Origin: Alicycliphilus sp. UBA6560
GTDB lineage: Bacteria; Pseudomonadota; Gammaproteobacteria; Burkholderiales; Burkholderiaceae_C
DNA length: 64,000 nt
NCBI GenBank assembly: GCA_002434305.1
Contig: DJJU01000006.1
Location: forward strand, 186,001 to 250,000
Reading direction: 5' to 3'
This document shows positions 17,230 to 25,227 of the stretch, piece after piece. A program made the position numbers and the translations under genes. Every line of letters starts with the position of its first letter. The stretch's first letter is position 1. The notes under the pieces are model-generated. The model made no database searches. It saw nothing but the letters and a program-made list of their open reading frames with translations, and was not told where the DNA came from.

Positions 17230-17242
17230 GTCTTGTGGCGTG

Positions 17243-19468
17243 TCAGTGACAGGCAGCCAACCCCAGTGATTGCTCCAGCGCCGCTGCCGGCATCGGTTTG
17301 GCGAAGTGATATCCCTGTGCCTCCTCGCAACCCTGCTCGCGCAGAAAGGCCAGTTGTTCGGGCGTTTCCACACCTTCTGCGGTGGTGCGCATTCCCAGGG
17401 CCTGGGCCATGCGGATGATGGCGCTGACGATGGCGCGATCGTTGCCGTCGTGGCCCAAGTCGCGTACGAAGGACTGGTCGATCTTCAGCCGGTGGATGCG
17501 AAAGCGCTTGAGCTGGCTGAGCGACGAGTAGCCCGTGCCGAAGTCGTCCACGGACAGGCGCACGCCCTGAGCGTGCATCCGGTCCATGATCTGCGCGGCG
17601 GCACCGGGGTCGCCCACGGCCACGTTCTCGGTCAGCTCCAGCTCCAGCCGGTCGCCGGGCAGCCCGTGCTCGGCCAGCAACTGGGCGATGAGTTCGGGCA
17701 GCTGCGGGTGGCGGAACTGCGCGGCCGACAGGTTCACGGCCATGGTCAGCGGTGGACGGCCCTGGTCCTGCCAGCGCTTGAGCTGCGCCAAGGCCGTGCG
17801 CAGCACCCACTCGCCGATGGCCACGATCTGCCCGCTGTCTTCGGCGATGGAGATGAACTCGGCCGGGCCGATGGGGCCCAGCTCGGGGTGGTCCCAGCGC
17901 AGCAGCGCCTCCACGCCGCACATTGCGCCCGTGGTCAGGCACATCTGTGGCTGGTAGTGCAGCGTCAGCTGCTGACGCTCCAGTGCCCGGCGCAGGGCGT
18001 TGGTCAGCGTCAGGGCCCGGGCCGACTGGGCCTGCATGCGCGGTGAGAAGAAGCGGTAGCCATTGCGGCCCTCGGCCTTGGCGTGATACATGGCCGTGTC
18101 GGCGGCCTGGATCAGCGTGTCGAAATCTTCGCCATGGTCGGGAAACAGGGCAATGCCCATGGACGGCGACATGCACAGCTCATGGCGGCCCAGCTGCAGT
18201 GGCTGGCGTGCGGCCTCCTGCATTTTGGCGGCTACACGGGCGGCGCCCTGGGCGTTGGCGCCCACCAGCAGCAGCACGAACTCGTCGCCACCCAGGCGGG
18301 CCACGGTGTCGCGGTCGCGCACGGTACCGCGCAGGCGATGGGCGATCTCCATCAGCAGGGTGTCGCCGGCGCGGTGGCCCAGCGAATCGTTGACATGCTT
18401 GAAGTTGTCCAGGTCCAGGAACATCACGGCCAGCGGGCTGCCACTCTCGCGCGCCGTGCGCACGGCCTGCTGGCCGCGCTCGGCCAGCAGCACGCGGTTG
18501 GGCAGGCCGGTGAGGGCGTCGTAGTGCGCCATCCAGTGGATGCGCTCCTGGTCGTACTTGCGCTGCTCGATCTCGCGGTGCAGGTCGGCCACGGTTTCAC
18601 GCAGCTCCTGCGTGCGGTCGCGTACCTGCTGCTCCAGCGCACTATGCATGTGGGCCAGTTGTGCCTGGATGCGCAGCCGCTCACTGACATCCAGAACGAT
18701 CCACAGCGTGCCCTGCGACAGGTCCTGCGGGTCGATGGCGCGACTGCGCACCTCGCACACCACGGCGCGGCCGTCCTTCGTGCGCAGTGTCATCTCCCCC
18801 TCGAAGTCGCGGCCGTGCTTGATGGGGGTGTAGCACTGCTCGCCTGCGCGCTGCCAGTCCGCCTCGGTCAGGTACCAGTGGCGCGAACTCAGGCCCAGCA
18901 GTTCGCCCGGCTCGTAGCCCAGGATGCGTTCGAAGTGTCGGTTGCAGCGGGCGAGGTGGCGTTCGCGCAGCACCACGATGCCGACCATGGCGTGGTCGAA
19001 CAGCATCTGCTTTTCGCGCACCGCAGCGTTCAGCTCGGCCTGTGCGCGCTTTTGCTCGTCGATGTCGTCGACGATCCAGATGGAGCCTTCCGCGCTGTCG
19101 GCGGGGTCGATCAGTCGGCCGGTCAGGTGGGCCCAGAACAGGCGGCCGTTGGCGCGCCGCATCTGGCGCTCCGTGCGATAGGCCAAGCCTTCGGCCAGTG
19201 TCGGGAAGGCGGCACGCCCCAGCTCGCGGAAGGCGTCTCGGCTGGGGTGCATGCCCTCGCTGCTGTGGCCAACGGCATCATCAGGCGAGCGCAAGCCGAA
19301 GATCTCAGCGTAGCGCTGATTGCAGCGCACCACCGCGCGGTGGCGGATGAAGACGATGCCGACGCCCGCACTGTCCAGCAACGTCTGCTGCTCGCGCAGG
19401 ATGCGCTGCAGGGCCAGCGTGGAGGACTGCCTTGGCTCCAGCGCCAGGGCGTCAGGCAAAAAAGACAT
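17243..19468 (-). CDS. PAS-PAS-GGDEF-EAL cyclic-di-GMP turnover protein
   Basis: A 741-residue cytoplasmic signalling protein. Two PAS/PAC modules occupy about residues 20-290 (VFIRHRAVVRCNQRYAEIFG and VVLRERHLARCNRHFERILG), then a coiled stretch. The cyclase domain has an intact LGGDEFVLL at about 391 and an inhibitory RxxD site (RDRD) five residues earlier. The EAL domain begins CGVEALLRWDHPE at about 519 and keeps the NLSAAQF and DDFGTGYSSL motifs, so both activities could be present. The ATG at 19468 is preferred over an upstream TTG. Its start is back to back with the ppk1 promoter region. Confidence 0.93.
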   Translation of the reverse strand: MSFLPDALALEPRQSSTLALQRILREQQTLLDSAGVGIVFIRHRAVVRCNQRYAEIFGLRSPDDAVGHSSEGMHPSRDAFRELGRAAFPTLAEGLAYRTERQMRRANGRLFWAHLTGRLIDPADSAEGSIWIVDDIDEQKRAQAELNAAVREKQMLFDHAMVGIVVLRERHLARCNRHFERILGYEPGELLGLSSRHWYLTEADWQRAGEQCYTPIKHGRDFEGEMTLRTKDGRAVVCEVRSRAIDPQDLSQGTLWIVLDVSERLRIQAQLAHMHSALEQQVRDRTQELRETVADLHREIEQRKYDQERIHWMAHYDALTGLPNRVLLAERGQQAVRTARESGSPLAVMFLDLDNFKHVNDSLGHRAGDTLLMEIAHRLRGTVRDRDTVARLGGDEFVLLLVGANAQGAARVAAKMQEAARQPLQLGRHELCMSPSMGIALFPDHGEDFDTLIQAADTAMYHAKAEGRNGYRFFSPRMQAQSARALTLTNALRRALERQQLTLHYQPQMCLTTGAMCGVEALLRWDHPELGPIGPAEFISIAEDSGQIVAIGEWVLRTALAQLKRWQDQGRPPLTMAVNLSAAQFRHPQLPELIAQLLAEHGLPGDRLELELTENVAVGDPGAAAQIMDRMHAQGVRLSVDDFGTGYSSLSQLKRFRIHRLKIDQSFVRDLGHDGNDRAIVSAIIRMAQALGMRTTAEGVETPEQLAFLREQGCEEAQGYHFAKPMPAAALEQSLGLAACH

Positions 19469-19600
19469 GGACTGGGGGAGGCTCCGCAAAAGAAGAGGCG
19501 GAAAGTGCAATTTGTACCAAAGTGTTGCTTTATCCGCAAGCAACGTTACATGGTCGCTGGTAGCTGCAAGGGCTAAAGGCGCGGCCGGCGGCGGCAGGTC

Positions 19601-19618
19601 CTGTCATGAAAATGTCAC
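19601..19618 (+). promoter_or_regulatory. Putative Pho box upstream of ppk1
   Basis: CTGTCAT, four bases, ATGTCAC: two seven-base half-sites at 11-base spacing, the PhoB dimer geometry. The first half-site equals the consensus. An AATACT hexamer at 19629-19634 lies ten bases downstream, the normal Pho-box to -10 distance, and the ppk1 ATG is 30 bases further on. Confidence 0.72.
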
Positions 19619-19664
19619 GAGGCCTTTCAATACTGGCGCCCGTGCCTCCCACCCTGCTCGCGTC

Positions 19665-21812
19665 ATGATGTCCCTGCTGCTGCCTTCGCCCTCCGACGAA
19701 CACGCCGGGCAGGGCAATGGGCTGCCGCCTGGAGGCGCCAGTGGCGCCAGCCTGGTCCTTCTGGACCGTGACCACAGTATCCTGGCCTTCAACGAGCGTG
19801 TGCTGGACTGGGCCGTGCGCGAGGATGTACCCCTGCTCGAGCGCCTGCGCTACCTGTGCATCGTCTCGTCCAATCTGGACGAGTTCTTCGAGGTGCGGGC
19901 GGCCGCGCACCTGGGTGCGACCCCTGACGGCGGTTCCAAAAGCGCCTACGGCGTCAACTCCTTCGAGGCCCTGGCGCTCAAGGCCCAGGCGCTGGTAGCG
20001 CGCCAGTACGCGCTGTACAACGACTCGCTGATGCCCGCCTTTGCGGCGCTCGGCATCCGCATCGTGCCCCACGGCGAGCGCACGGCGGCGCAGCGGCGCT
20101 GGGTGCGCGAGCACTTCGCGCGCGAGGTGCGGCCCCTGCTGATCCCCGTGGGTCTGGATCCGGCCCACCCCTTCCCGCAGGTGGCCAACAAGTCGCTGAA
20201 CTTCATCGTGCGCCTGCGCGGCGGCGACGCCTTCGGGCGCGAGAACGAGATCGCCATCGTCAAGGTGCCCCGGGCCCTGCAGCGCGTCATGCGACTGCCG
20301 GCCAAGGTGGCGCCCTCTGGTACCAAATTCGTCAGCCTGTCGAGCATCATCCGCACCCACCTGGCCGACCTCTTCCCCGGCCGCCAGGTGGTGGAGTTCT
20401 CGCAGTTCCGCGTCACGCGCCACTCTGACCTGGCGGTGGACGAGGAGGACGTGCGCAACCTGCGTACCGCGCTGCGCCAGGGCCTCCAGCACCGCCACTA
20501 CGGCCAGGCCGTGCGGCTGGAGGTCTCGGCCGGCTGCTCGGCTTTTCTGGCCGATTTTCTGCAGACGCAGTTCGCGCTGCCGGCGGCCGCCCTGTATCGG
20601 GTGCACGGCCCCGTCAACCTGGTGCGGCTGGGGCAGCTGGTGGACCTGGTGGGCGACACGGCGCTGCTGTTTCCCGCCTGGCGGCCGGCCTGGCCGGCGC
20701 AGCTGCCGCGGCCTGGCGGCATCCTGGCGCGGGTGCGCCGGCGCGACCTGCTCATCCACCAGCCGTTCGAGAGCTTCGACGGCGTGCTGGGCTTTCTGCG
20801 CGAGGCCGTGGGCGACCCGCAGGTGCTGGCCATCAAGCAGACCATCTACCGCACGGGAGCCGACTCCGAGCAGATGGAGCTGCTGCGCGAGGCCGTGCGC
20901 CGCGGCAAGGAGGTCATGGCAGTGGTGGAGCTGAAGGCGCGCTTCGATGAGGAAGCCAACATCAACTGGGCCGAGGCGCTGGAGTCCATCGGCGCGCAGG
21001 TGGTGTACGGCGTGGTGGGACTGAAGACCCACGCCAAGATGCTGCTGGTGACCCGGCGCGAGGGCGGCGGCCTGCGCCGCTACGGCCACCTGTCCACCGG
21101 CAACTACAACCCGCGCACCGCGCGGCTGTATACCGATCTGAGCTACCTGACCGCCGACCCGCACGTCACGGCCGACATGGACGCGGTCTTCGACCACCTG
21201 GCCAACCAGAACCGGGTGCCCAGGCTCAAGCGCCTGCTGCTGGCCCCGTTTGATCTGCAGCGGCGCATGATCGAAAAGATCGACGCTGCCGGCCTGGCCG
21301 CCGAGCGCGGGCAGGATGGGCGCATCGTGGCCAAGATGAACGCACTGACCGACGAGGCACTGATCGCCGCGCTGGTGCGCGCCGCCCGGCGCGGCGCCAG
21401 TGTGGACCTGATCGTGCGCGGCGCCTGCATGCTGCCGGCCGGGGTGCCGGGCATGACGGACAACATCCGCGTGCGCTCGGTCATCGGCCGCTTCCTGGAG
21501 CACACGCGGGTGTTTTACTTTCGCAGCGGCGCGCAGGAGGACGTCTACCTGTCCAGCGCCGACTGGATGAACCGCAACATGCTGCGCCGGGTGGAAATCG
21601 CCTGGCCAGTGACCGACGGCAAGCTGCGCCAGCGCATCATCGACGAGTGCCTGGTGGCCTACCTGCACGATGACCGCGACGCCTGGACGCTCGCCAGCGA
21701 CGGCAGCTATGCGCGCGCGCCCCGCGCTCTGGACGGCCACGGCGCGCAGGGCGCCCTGATGGCGCGCTACGCGCCGCGCACGCCGGCCCTCAGGGGCGCG
21801 GCGGATCTGTGA
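19665..21812 (+). CDS. ppk1: Polyphosphate kinase 1
   Basis: Ppk1 reversibly builds polyphosphate from ATP. The start at 19665 (MMSLLLPSPS; 19668 also possible) gives about 715 residues. The N domain begins LDRDHSILAFNERVLDWA and RYLCIVSSNLDEFFEVR, and the head domain follows. The catalytic part shows IYRTGADSEQMELLREA, the phospho-acceptor His in GLKTHAKMLLVTRR, RYGHLSTGNYNPRTARLYTD and a second catalytic region in VDLIVRGACMLPAG. The stop and the sixA start overlap as TGATG. A Pho-box-like site lies in front. Confidence 0.96.
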   Translation: MMSLLLPSPSDEHAGQGNGLPPGGASGASLVLLDRDHSILAFNERVLDWAVREDVPLLERLRYLCIVSSNLDEFFEVRAAAHLGATPDGGSKSAYGVNSFEALALKAQALVARQYALYNDSLMPAFAALGIRIVPHGERTAAQRRWVREHFAREVRPLLIPVGLDPAHPFPQVANKSLNFIVRLRGGDAFGRENEIAIVKVPRALQRVMRLPAKVAPSGTKFVSLSSIIRTHLADLFPGRQVVEFSQFRVTRHSDLAVDEEDVRNLRTALRQGLQHRHYGQAVRLEVSAGCSAFLADFLQTQFALPAAALYRVHGPVNLVRLGQLVDLVGDTALLFPAWRPAWPAQLPRPGGILARVRRRDLLIHQPFESFDGVLGFLREAVGDPQVLAIKQTIYRTGADSEQMELLREAVRRGKEVMAVVELKARFDEEANINWAEALESIGAQVVYGVVGLKTHAKMLLVTRREGGGLRRYGHLSTGNYNPRTARLYTDLSYLTADPHVTADMDAVFDHLANQNRVPRLKRLLLAPFDLQRRMIEKIDAAGLAAERGQDGRIVAKMNALTDEALIAALVRAARRGASVDLIVRGACMLPAGVPGMTDNIRVRSVIGRFLEHTRVFYFRSGAQEDVYLSSADWMNRNMLRRVEIAWPVTDGKLRQRIIDECLVAYLHDDRDAWTLASDGSYARAPRALDGHGAQGALMARYAPRTPALRGAADL

Positions 21813-22273
21813 TGGATCTCATCCTCTGGCGCCACGCCGAGGCGATCGAGGCACGCGACGGCGAGGACGACCTGCAGCGCGCCCTGACGCCGCGCGGCGA
21901 AAAGCAGGCCGCGCGCATGGCTGCCTGGCTGGACCGCCAGGTGCCCGAGGGCCTGCGTGTGCTGGCCAGCCCCGCCCGGCGCACCGAGCAGACGGCCCGC
22001 GCACTGGGCCGCAAGTTCAAGCTGCGCGCCGAACTGCTGCCCGGCGGCAATCCCGATGAACTGCTGGAACTGGTGCAGTGGCCGGGTGCCCGCGGCGCCG
22101 TGCTGGTGGTGGGCCACCAGCCCCTGCTGGGCCAGACGGCGGCGCGGCTGCTGGGCATGCGCGAGGCGGATTGCGCCATCCGCAAGGGCGCCGTGTGGTG
22201 GCTGCGCCAGCGCCAGCGCCAGGACGTGGCGCAGACTGTGCTGATGGTGGTGCAGTCGCCTGACTTCCTCTAG
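21812..22273 (+). CDS. sixA: SixA-type phosphohistidine phosphatase
   Basis: A 153-residue histidine phosphatase of the phosphoglycerate-mutase superfamily. The catalytic RHA motif is at the start (MDLILWRHAEAIEARDG), the conserved Arg occurs in LASPARRTEQTARAL, and the second His in VLVVGHQPLLGQTAARLL. SixA dephosphorylates phosphohistidine on ArcB or NPr in enterobacteria; the target here is unknown. Its ATG overlaps the ppk1 stop by one base, so the two are translationally coupled. Since Ppk1 works through a phosphohistidine, a link is tempting but unproven. Confidence 0.88.
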   Translation: MDLILWRHAEAIEARDGEDDLQRALTPRGEKQAARMAAWLDRQVPEGLRVLASPARRTEQTARALGRKFKLRAELLPGGNPDELLELVQWPGARGAVLVVGHQPLLGQTAARLLGMREADCAIRKGAVWWLRQRQRQDVAQTVLMVVQSPDFL

Positions 22274-22277
22274 CCGG

Positions 22278-22332
22278 CTATCCTTTTGATAGCTTCCAGC
22301 GCTTGACTGGCGGGCGCTAGAGGCACTTTTCA
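22278..22332. repeat. R1 repeat copy between sixA and ppx
   Basis: TATCCTTTTGATAGCTTCC, AGCGCTTGACTGGCGGGCGC, TAGAGGCACTTTT. It fills most of the 66-base gap between two converging genes and may serve as their terminator. Confidence 0.78.
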
Positions 22333-22339
22333 TTCATAT

Positions 22340-23818
22340 TCACGCCAGCTCGGCGCAATAGTCCCAGGGCGTCTTCTGCCAGGCCTGCGCCTCCTCGCGC
22401 AGCAGGTAGGCCGACTGCGGATAGGCCTGGGCCCAGCCCGGGCGCGTGCGCACGGTGCAGCAGCGGCCGTGCAGGCGCAGCTCAAGCCCTTCGGCGTCAG
22501 GCTCGCGGCGGGCGTGGCACACGGCCACGGCGGTGCGCAGGCACATCAGCTGCAGGGCCAGCACCGGGTCGGCGAGGGCGGCCTCCAGCTTGCGCAGCTT
22601 GCCGCGGTGGCCCAGCACCAGCTGGCTCAGGGCGTGCAGCTCGGCCTGGGCAAAGCCTGCCGCGTCGGCGTGATCCAGGATGTAGGCGCCGTGACGGTGG
22701 TAGCCGTCGTGCGAAATACGGCAACCGATCTCGTGCAGCCGGGCCGCCCACCGCAGCTGGCGCGTCGCGTCCTCGCTGCCGGCGGGTGCGGCCTGCGCGA
22801 ACAGCCGGCTGGCCAGGGCCGACACGCGGGCGGCATGGGCCTCGTCCACGCCGAAGCGCTGCACCAGGCCCTGCACGCTGGCCGAGCGCAGGTCGGCGCC
22901 GGGCTGGTCGCGGTCCAGCAGGTCGTACAGCGCGCCCTGGCGCAGCGCGCCCTGGGCCACGGTGATCTCCTCCAGGCCCAGCAGATCGAACAGGGCGCGC
23001 ACGATGCTCACGCCGCCGCCGATGACCGGGCGGCGGTCTTCCTTCAGCCCGTCCAGCCGCACCCGGTCGGCGTGGCGGGCGCGCAGCAGCTGCTCGTGCA
23101 GCCAGTCCAGGCCGTCGCGGGTGATGCGGCCCTCGCCGTGACCTGCAGCGGCCAGCACCGTGCCCACCGCGCCCATGGTGCCGGACGAGCCATACGCCAC
23201 GTCCCACAGCCCGCCGTGATAGGCCTGGGCCGCCTCGTCCAGCACGGCGCGGGCGGCGGTCTCGGCAGCCTGGAAGGCCTCCCGCGTGAAGGCGCCGTCC
23301 GCAAAGTAGCGCGCCGACCAGGCCACGCTCCCCACGCGGTACGAGGCCACGGCGCTGGCCGTGAACTGCCGCCCCAGGATCAGCTCGGTCGAGCGCCCGC
23401 CGATGTCCACCACCAGCCGCCGCTCGTCCGACTGCGGCAGCAGGCGTGAGACGCCCTGGTAGATCAGCCGTGCCTCCTCGGAGCCGGAGACCACCTCGAT
23501 GGGAAAGCCCAGGATCTCGCCGCCGCGGCGGATGAACTCCTCGCGGTTGCGCGCCTCGCGCAGGGTCTGCGTGGCCACGGCGCGCACCCGGGCGGGCGCA
23601 AAGCCCGCCAGCCGCTCGGCAAAGCGCGCCAGGCAGTCCCAGCCGCGCTGCATGGCATCGGCAGAGAGGTTGCGTTCCTCGTCCAGGTCGCCGCCCTGGC
23701 GGACCGTTTCCTTGCGGTATTCGACCCGGTGGATGAACCCGTGGTCGAGGCGGCCGATTTCGAGGCGAAAGCTGTTGGACCCCAGGTCCACGGCCGCAAG
23801 CAGTGTTCCGTCTTGCAT
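22340..23818 (-). CDS. ppx: Exopolyphosphatase (Ppx/GppA family)
   Basis: Removes terminal phosphate from polyphosphate, and in GppA-like members also from pppGpp. The 492-residue product has the actin-like ATPase fold: AAVDLGSNSFRLEIGRLD at the start, ATQTLREARNREEFI, SGSEEARLIYQGV, and VVDIGGRSTELILG. A C-terminal HD-like helical region (LHEIGCRISHDGYHRHGAYI) completes it. It lies 75 bases downstream of the binding-protein gene on the same strand with no obvious terminator between, so the two are probably one unit. Confidence 0.94.
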   Translation of the reverse strand: MQDGTLLAAVDLGSNSFRLEIGRLDHGFIHRVEYRKETVRQGGDLDEERNLSADAMQRGWDCLARFAERLAGFAPARVRAVATQTLREARNREEFIRRGGEILGFPIEVVSGSEEARLIYQGVSRLLPQSDERRLVVDIGGRSTELILGRQFTASAVASYRVGSVAWSARYFADGAFTREAFQAAETAARAVLDEAAQAYHGGLWDVAYGSSGTMGAVGTVLAAAGHGEGRITRDGLDWLHEQLLRARHADRVRLDGLKEDRRPVIGGGVSIVRALFDLLGLEEITVAQGALRQGALYDLLDRDQPGADLRSASVQGLVQRFGVDEAHAARVSALASRLFAQAAPAGSEDATRQLRWAARLHEIGCRISHDGYHRHGAYILDHADAAGFAQAELHALSQLVLGHRGKLRKLEAALADPVLALQLMCLRTAVAVCHARREPDAEGLELRLHGRCCTVRTRPGWAQAYPQSAYLLREEAQAWQKTPWDYCAELA

Positions 23819-23893
23819 GGATGTGCGCGTGCTGCGCGGTTCTTTTGGCGGGGCCGCATGGTACCTGCCGCCGCGCGGGTGGGCGGGTAGGCG

Positions 23894-25024
23894 TCAGCCG
23901 ACGATGCGGCCGTCCCCCGCCAGCATGCTCTGCGTCACCAGTCCGCCGGCCGGTCGCCGCCCCTGGTAGGCCACCACGTAGCCGCCCAGGTGCACCTCGC
24001 GGCGCTGCCTGAAGGCGGCCAGCGCGCTGGCGCGGGTCAGGGGGCCGGCCACCGAGGCCAGCACCTCGGCCGTGTAGCGTGCGGCGATGAAGCCCGCCAG
24101 GCCCTGGGGCGAGGGCGGCTCGTCGTACAGCCGGCCCATCACCTCGCGGTAGGCGCGCACTATGGGCAGGCCGGCGGTGACCAGAGGCACCGGCTGGGTG
24201 GCGATCACCGGCACGTTGTGCCGCGCGCCGCCCAACTGGGCCAGCACCTGCAGGTTCACGTCGGCCAGGGCGACCACGTAGCACTGGCGCCCGCGCGGCA
24301 GCTCCAGCCGGGCCACGTAGTCGTGCAGCTCGGGCGTGCCGCCCACGAACAGCACGATGGCCGGCGGCGCGGTGCGGCGCTGCGCGGCGGTCAGCACCTG
24401 GGTGCGCAGCCCCATGGCCGTGCCAGCCTGCAGCACTCCGGCCTGCAGCTGCTGTTGCAGGCCGGGATGGGCGAAGACCACACCTGCCTGCTGCACGCCC
24501 ATCGCCGCCAGCGAACGCACGGCGTGGCCGATCTGCGCCTGGTAGCCGGGGAAGATGCTGAACACGGTGTCGCCCTCGTCCTGCCACTGGCGGTGCAGCC
24601 AGGGCGCGGCCAGCGCCAGGGTGCTGCCGCCCGCCTGCAGCTGCGCCACGGCGGCGGCGGCGCTGTCGCCGGCGCAGCCCGAGAGCGCGACGCAGGCCGG
24701 ATTCTGGTGCGCCGCCTGCCAGGCGGCCTGTATGGCGGCGGGCGAGCCGTCGGTCTCCAGCCCCAGATGCTGCACCGGCTGGCCGCGCAGGCCGCCCCGG
24801 GTATTGAGGTCCGCCCAGGCGGCGCGCGAGCCGATCAGGAAGTCGCGGCCCACGTCCTGATGGCGGGCCGACAGGTCGACGATCTGCGCCACGGCGATGG
24901 GGCGCCCCTCCTGGGCCAGCGCGCGGGGCAGGGCGCCGGCCGCGGCGCAGGCGCCCGCGGCACGCAGCAGCGCGCGGCGGCCCGGGGCCGTGAGGGTGGA
25001 CTGGAACGAGGGGTGGCGGAACAT
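23894..25024 (-). CDS. Orphan ABC substrate-binding protein, amino-acid (LivK/Peripla_BP_6) type
   Basis: A 376-residue exported receptor. The leader carries a twin arginine (PGRRALLRAAGACAAAGALP), so it may use Tat or Sec. The mature part, from IAVAQIVDLSARHQDVGRDF through a two-lobed fold with TVFSIFPGYQAQIGHAVRSL, matches the branched-chain amino acid receptor family. No permease or ATPase genes of that kind are near. It is divergent from pstS and has its own Pho-box-like site, with ppx downstream. Ligand unknown; phosphate-limited uptake or sensing of an organic compound is inference. Confidence 0.87.
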   Translation of the reverse strand: MFRHPSFQSTLTAPGRRALLRAAGACAAAGALPRALAQEGRPIAVAQIVDLSARHQDVGRDFLIGSRAAWADLNTRGGLRGQPVQHLGLETDGSPAAIQAAWQAAHQNPACVALSGCAGDSAAAAVAQLQAGGSTLALAAPWLHRQWQDEGDTVFSIFPGYQAQIGHAVRSLAAMGVQQAGVVFAHPGLQQQLQAGVLQAGTAMGLRTQVLTAAQRRTAPPAIVLFVGGTPELHDYVARLELPRGRQCYVVALADVNLQVLAQLGGARHNVPVIATQPVPLVTAGLPIVRAYREVMGRLYDEPPSPQGLAGFIAARYTAEVLASVAGPLTRASALAAFRQRREVHLGGYVVAYQGRRPAGGLVTQSMLAGDGRIVG

Positions 25025-25084
25025 GGTTTTTTTCTCCCGTGCGGTGCGCCGTCATGGGCGGCGGCGGGAGACTAAGCAGCGCCT

Positions 25085-25102
25085 GCGACAGCCATGTGAC
25101 AA
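25085..25102 (-). promoter_or_regulatory. Putative Pho box facing the orphan binding protein and ppx
   Basis: On the minus strand TTGTCAC, ATGG, CTGTCGC: two half-sites at 11-base spacing. A weak TAGTCT lies ten bases downstream (25069-25074), and the start codon is at 25024. The half-sites are a little further from consensus than those at pstS and ppk1. Confidence 0.6.
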
Positions 25103-25155
25103 GGACGCGGCGCCCGTTCCGAAGAGAGAAAACGTATTTGTGACCGTCACGCTGT

Positions 25156-25173
25156 ATGTCACGCACCTGTCAC
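25156..25173 (+). promoter_or_regulatory. Pho box of the pst operon
   Basis: ATGTCAC, GCAC, CTGTCAC at 11-base spacing, followed ten bases later by TACATT (25184-25189) as -10. This is the expected control site for pstS, whose ATG is at 25228. Confidence 0.8.
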
Positions 25174-25227
25174 AGACGGCTCCTACATTGCCGACATAGC
25201 GATTTTTCCAACCAAGAGGTCTCTTCC

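Noticed and set aside
19469..19543. TTG start for the GGDEF/EAL gene at 19543
   Set aside because: The frame is open to a TTG, but the 25 added residues show no domain, and an ATG at 19468 gives a normal start.
19320..19664. N-terminal extension of ppk1
   Set aside because: The open frame runs antisense into the GGDEF/EAL gene and through the Pho box. The family start is close to 19665.
25144..25162. Third Pho half-site (CCGTCAC) forming an additional Pho box upstream of pstS
   Set aside because: Its distance to the next half-site is 12 bases, not 11, and the match is weaker. It may still help binding but was not called as a box.
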